Shown: positions 62,236 through 64,000 of the stretch, piece after piece
Position numbering within the stretch: the stretch's first letter is position 1
Layout: each line of letters opens with the position of its first letter
NCBI RefSeq assembly: GCF_005116645.1
Contig: NZ_SWCM01000001.1
Span: 682,001-746,000, forward strand
Direction: 5' to 3'
Length of the DNA: 64,000 nucleotides
From: Desulfopila sp. IMCC35006
Lineage (GTDB): Bacteria > Desulfobacterota > Desulfobulbia > Desulfobulbales > Desulfocapsaceae
Notes under the pieces: generated by a model
Told to the model about the DNA's origin: nothing
Database searches by the model: none
What the model saw: the letters and a program-made list of their open reading frames with translations, nothing else
Program-made: the position numbers and the translations under genes

Positions 62236-63654
62236 ATGACACCGGAATTCGCCATACTCGGTCACCCAAATGAAGGCAAATCGTCCGTACTCTCCACCCT
62301 CGCTGAAGATGATTCAGTACGGGTCAGCGCAACGCCTGGCGAGACCACCGAATGCCGCACCTTTCCGGTAGTGATCGATGGTCGGGAGGTGCTCCGTTTC
62401 ACCGATACCCCGGGCTTTCAGAATCCGGCCAGGGTGCTGAGTGAGCTGAAAAAACGGACGACAACCGACGAAAATCCCCTCAAGACATTCAGGGCTTATG
62501 CCGCAACCATCCCGGAACTGCACGATGACTGCGAACTGCTGGGCCCGGTGGAAAGAGGCGCCGGAATCATCTATGTGGTCGACGGTTCACGACCGGTTCG
62601 AAATGTCGATCGGGCAGAAATGGAAATCTTACGGTTGACGGGCAAACCCCGGATGGCCATCATCAACTGCAAGGAAGATGACCAGCACCATCTCGATGCC
62701 TGGAAAACCGAGTTTCGCAAGAACTTTAATTCCAACCGGGTGTTCAATGCCCATCGGGCTACCTATGCCGAACGAATTCTTCTTCTTGAAACCCTGAAAT
62801 CAATTGACCAGGACTGGCATCAGGCGCTGTCTGATGTTGTTGCCGCCTTTAAAAAGGATTGGGCAGCGCGGAACGACACTACGGCGGATGCTGTCACCAC
62901 CCTGTTGGCCGACAGCCTGTCGCTGCAACTCACCGAGCTTATCAGTTCCGAGGAAGAGGCGGAAAAATCCCGGAAAAAGCTTTTTCGCACGTACAGCGAA
63001 TCCATCAGCCGGATGGAAAAAAAAGCCCACCAGCGCATTCGCAGCCTGTTCAAACACAATATTTTCAACTATGACCTGCCGCCGCATTCGATTCTCAACA
63101 AAGACCTGTTCGATGAAGAGACCTGGCAGCTTCTGGGCCTTACCCGGCAGCAGGTCATCATCGCCGGAGGGCTTGGCGGCGCTGCCATCGGTGCCGGCCT
63201 GGAGATGGCAACTTTTGGCCACAGCCTTGGCCTGTTTACCGCCGTGGGCACCCTTGCCGGGGCACTTGGTGCTTTCTTTGGTGGTGAGAATCTCTCCGAC
63301 AAGGTCAAGATTTTAGGCTTGCCGCTCGGCGGCAAACAGATCCAGATAGGTCCAGCCAAATCCATCGACCTCCTCTTTATCCTGCTCAACCGTTCTCTGC
63401 TCTATTACCAACACACCATCAACTGGGCCCATGGCCGCAGGGACTACACAAAGGACAGCCTATCGGCTCAACCGCAGCCGGACATCGATCCCCCCCGTGG
63501 ATTTACGCAAAACTGGTCGGCCGGAAATATTAAAATCTGCCATGATTTTTTCAAGGCCATCCGTGATGACAAGGGCGATGCCGGACGAAAGGCTGTCGAA
63601 AAATTCAGACAGCTCCTGTTGACGACCATGCAGGAGATATCCGAGAGTGAATAA
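62236..63654 (+). CDS. DUF3482 GTPase, partner of the DUF2868 protein
   Basis: 472 residues. The N-terminal GTPase domain has the P-loop GHPNEGKSS, a switch region threonine in ATPGETTECR, the G3 motif DTPG and a G4-like NCKED. The C-terminal part holds a glycine-rich hydrophobic hairpin (about 305-355, e.g. IIAGGLGGAAIGAGLEMATFG, cited as part of the segment) and IQIGPAKSIDLLFILLNR, as in DUF3482. It may sit at the membrane with the DUF2868 protein and act as a GTP-controlled switch. The pair is conserved in several proteobacteria to my recollection, with no established role. Confidence 0.82.
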   Translation: MTPEFAILGHPNEGKSSVLSTLAEDDSVRVSATPGETTECRTFPVVIDGREVLRFTDTPGFQNPARVLSELKKRTTTDENPLKTFRAYAATIPELHDDCELLGPVERGAGIIYVVDGSRPVRNVDRAEMEILRLTGKPRMAIINCKEDDQHHLDAWKTEFRKNFNSNRVFNAHRATYAERILLLETLKSIDQDWHQALSDVVAAFKKDWAARNDTTADAVTTLLADSLSLQLTELISSEEEAEKSRKKLFRTYSESISRMEKKAHQRIRSLFKHNIFNYDLPPHSILNKDLFDEETWQLLGLTRQQVIIAGGLGGAAIGAGLEMATFGHSLGLFTAVGTLAGALGAFFGGENLSDKVKILGLPLGGKQIQIGPAKSIDLLFILLNRSLLYYQHTINWAHGRRDYTKDSLSAQPQPDIDPPRGFTQNWSAGNIKICHDFFKAIRDDKGDAGRKAVEKFRQLLLTTMQEISESE

Positions 63655-63765
63655 CTGCTGCACGACAAGTTTTTTCGAGCTGCTCTAGCCAGGACTCTGT
63701 TCCTGCATTAATGTGTCAACATTACAAACACAGATGTCAGGAAAGAAGACGCTAAGGAGGAGCAA

Positions 63766-64000
63766 ATGGCCCAGGTTATAAAAGGTGTTTTCCCTCAAAG
63801 CACGAAGAATGTGACTGCAGATAACAAGAATGACAAGCAGGTTCCAAGCTATGTCCTGCATATTTCCATAACCTTTTCGGACCCGCTCATCTGGCGTAGA
63901 GTGCAGGTCCCTGGGGCGTTTACCCTGGCGCAACTGCACGACACCATCCAGCTGAGCATGGGCTGGAGCGACTCCCACGTCCATCAGTTCCTGGTCGGTA
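63766..64000 (+). CDS. Plasmid pRiA4b ORF3-family protein, N-terminal part (3' cut by window edge)
   Basis: The first 78 residues are visible and the frame runs off the window. VLHISITFSDPLIWRRVQVPG followed by LAQLHDTIQLSMGWSDSHVHQF (cited in part) is the signature of the IS1096 TnpR/pRiA4b ORF3 family, a small alpha-beta domain of unknown role common in chromosomes and plasmids. A near-perfect AAGGAGG lies just ahead of the ATG. There is no transposon end here, so despite the family name I see no mobile element. Confidence 0.85.
   Translation, partial: MAQVIKGVFPQSTKNVTADNKNDKQVPSYVLHISITFSDPLIWRRVQVPGAFTLAQLHDTIQLSMGWSDSHVHQFLVG

Noticed and set aside
63766-64000. Mobile element suggested by the pRiA4b ORF3 family name
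   Set aside because: No transposase, inverted ends or target duplication is visible; this family is common in ordinary chromosomes.
1-64000. tRNA or rRNA genes, CRISPR repeats, prophage or IS elements
   Set aside because: I looked for T-loop GTTCRANNC patterns in gaps, regularly spaced repeats, and transposase or integrase motifs, and found none; a tRNAscan or CRISPR finder could confirm.

Overview
The window is a 64 kb stretch of bacterial chromosome carrying about 50 genes. I see no rRNA, tRNA, CRISPR array, insertion sequence or phage gene. The gene content points to a Gram-negative anaerobe of the Desulfobacterota, most like the Desulfobulbales. The evidence is a two-subunit pyruvate carboxylase with a stand-alone biotin-fold protein and an unusual biotin ligase, outer-membrane and envelope genes (ydbH-ynbE-ydbL, a TolC-like protein), and a probable selenoprotein rhodanese. 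The lineage is inferred from remembered family distributions, not from a database search.

Layout. 1-3.8 kb: the end of a SurA/PpiC-type chaperone, a RodZ-like membrane HTH protein, recO, then biotin ligase and a biotin-fold protein on the minus strand. 4.0-9.3 kb: the envelope trio ydbH-ynbE-ydbL, the tRNA wobble-uridine modification pair cmoA-cmoB, and a SLOG-like Rossmann protein. 9.5-12 kb: a periplasmic triple-rhodanese gene interrupted by an in-frame TGA followed by a SECIS-like hairpin, a strong terminator, and a zinc-ribbon rhomboid protease. 12-15.6 kb: pycB and pycA on the minus strand. 16-25.7 kb: carA-carB, then ftsH-folP-tex.

25.7-44 kb is transport and envelope: LysM/RlpA protein, RarD, CcdA, TolC-like protein, a small esterase, tandem UspA, a Trp/Tyr-type ABC importer, glyoxalase II, a ZraP-like metal-binding protein, MFS and MATE exporters, a YkgJ-type cysteine-cluster protein, a stand-alone RapZ C-terminal domain, a decayed histidine kinase, a receiver protein and an SrkA-like kinase. 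44-53.4 kb is RNA- and translation-centred: an RluA-type pseudouridine synthase split into two overlapping genes, a second RluA enzyme, a TPR-methyltransferase, a cysteine-poor DksA, a c-di-AMP cyclase fused to a YbbR domain, an ABC-F factor, an RRM protein and a cold-shock protein. 53.5-64 kb: SYLF protein, PHP phosphoesterase, MFS protein, an Lnb-like DUF4105 membrane protein, a large MscS-type channel, the DUF2868-DUF3482 membrane/GTPase pair, and the start of a pRiA4b ORF3-family gene.

The most notable signal is the rhodanese at 9548-10903. The reading frame continues across a TGA, and a five-base-pair GC stem with a GGUCU loop lies 16 nt downstream, as expected for bacterial selenocysteine insertion. 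Other points of interest are the CdaA-YbbR fusion, the fission of the large pseudouridine synthase, a 15-bp hairpin just ahead of a TTG-started ftsH, a possibly leaderless DUF2868 transcript, and a 28-nt-arm inverted repeat at 44.2 kb.
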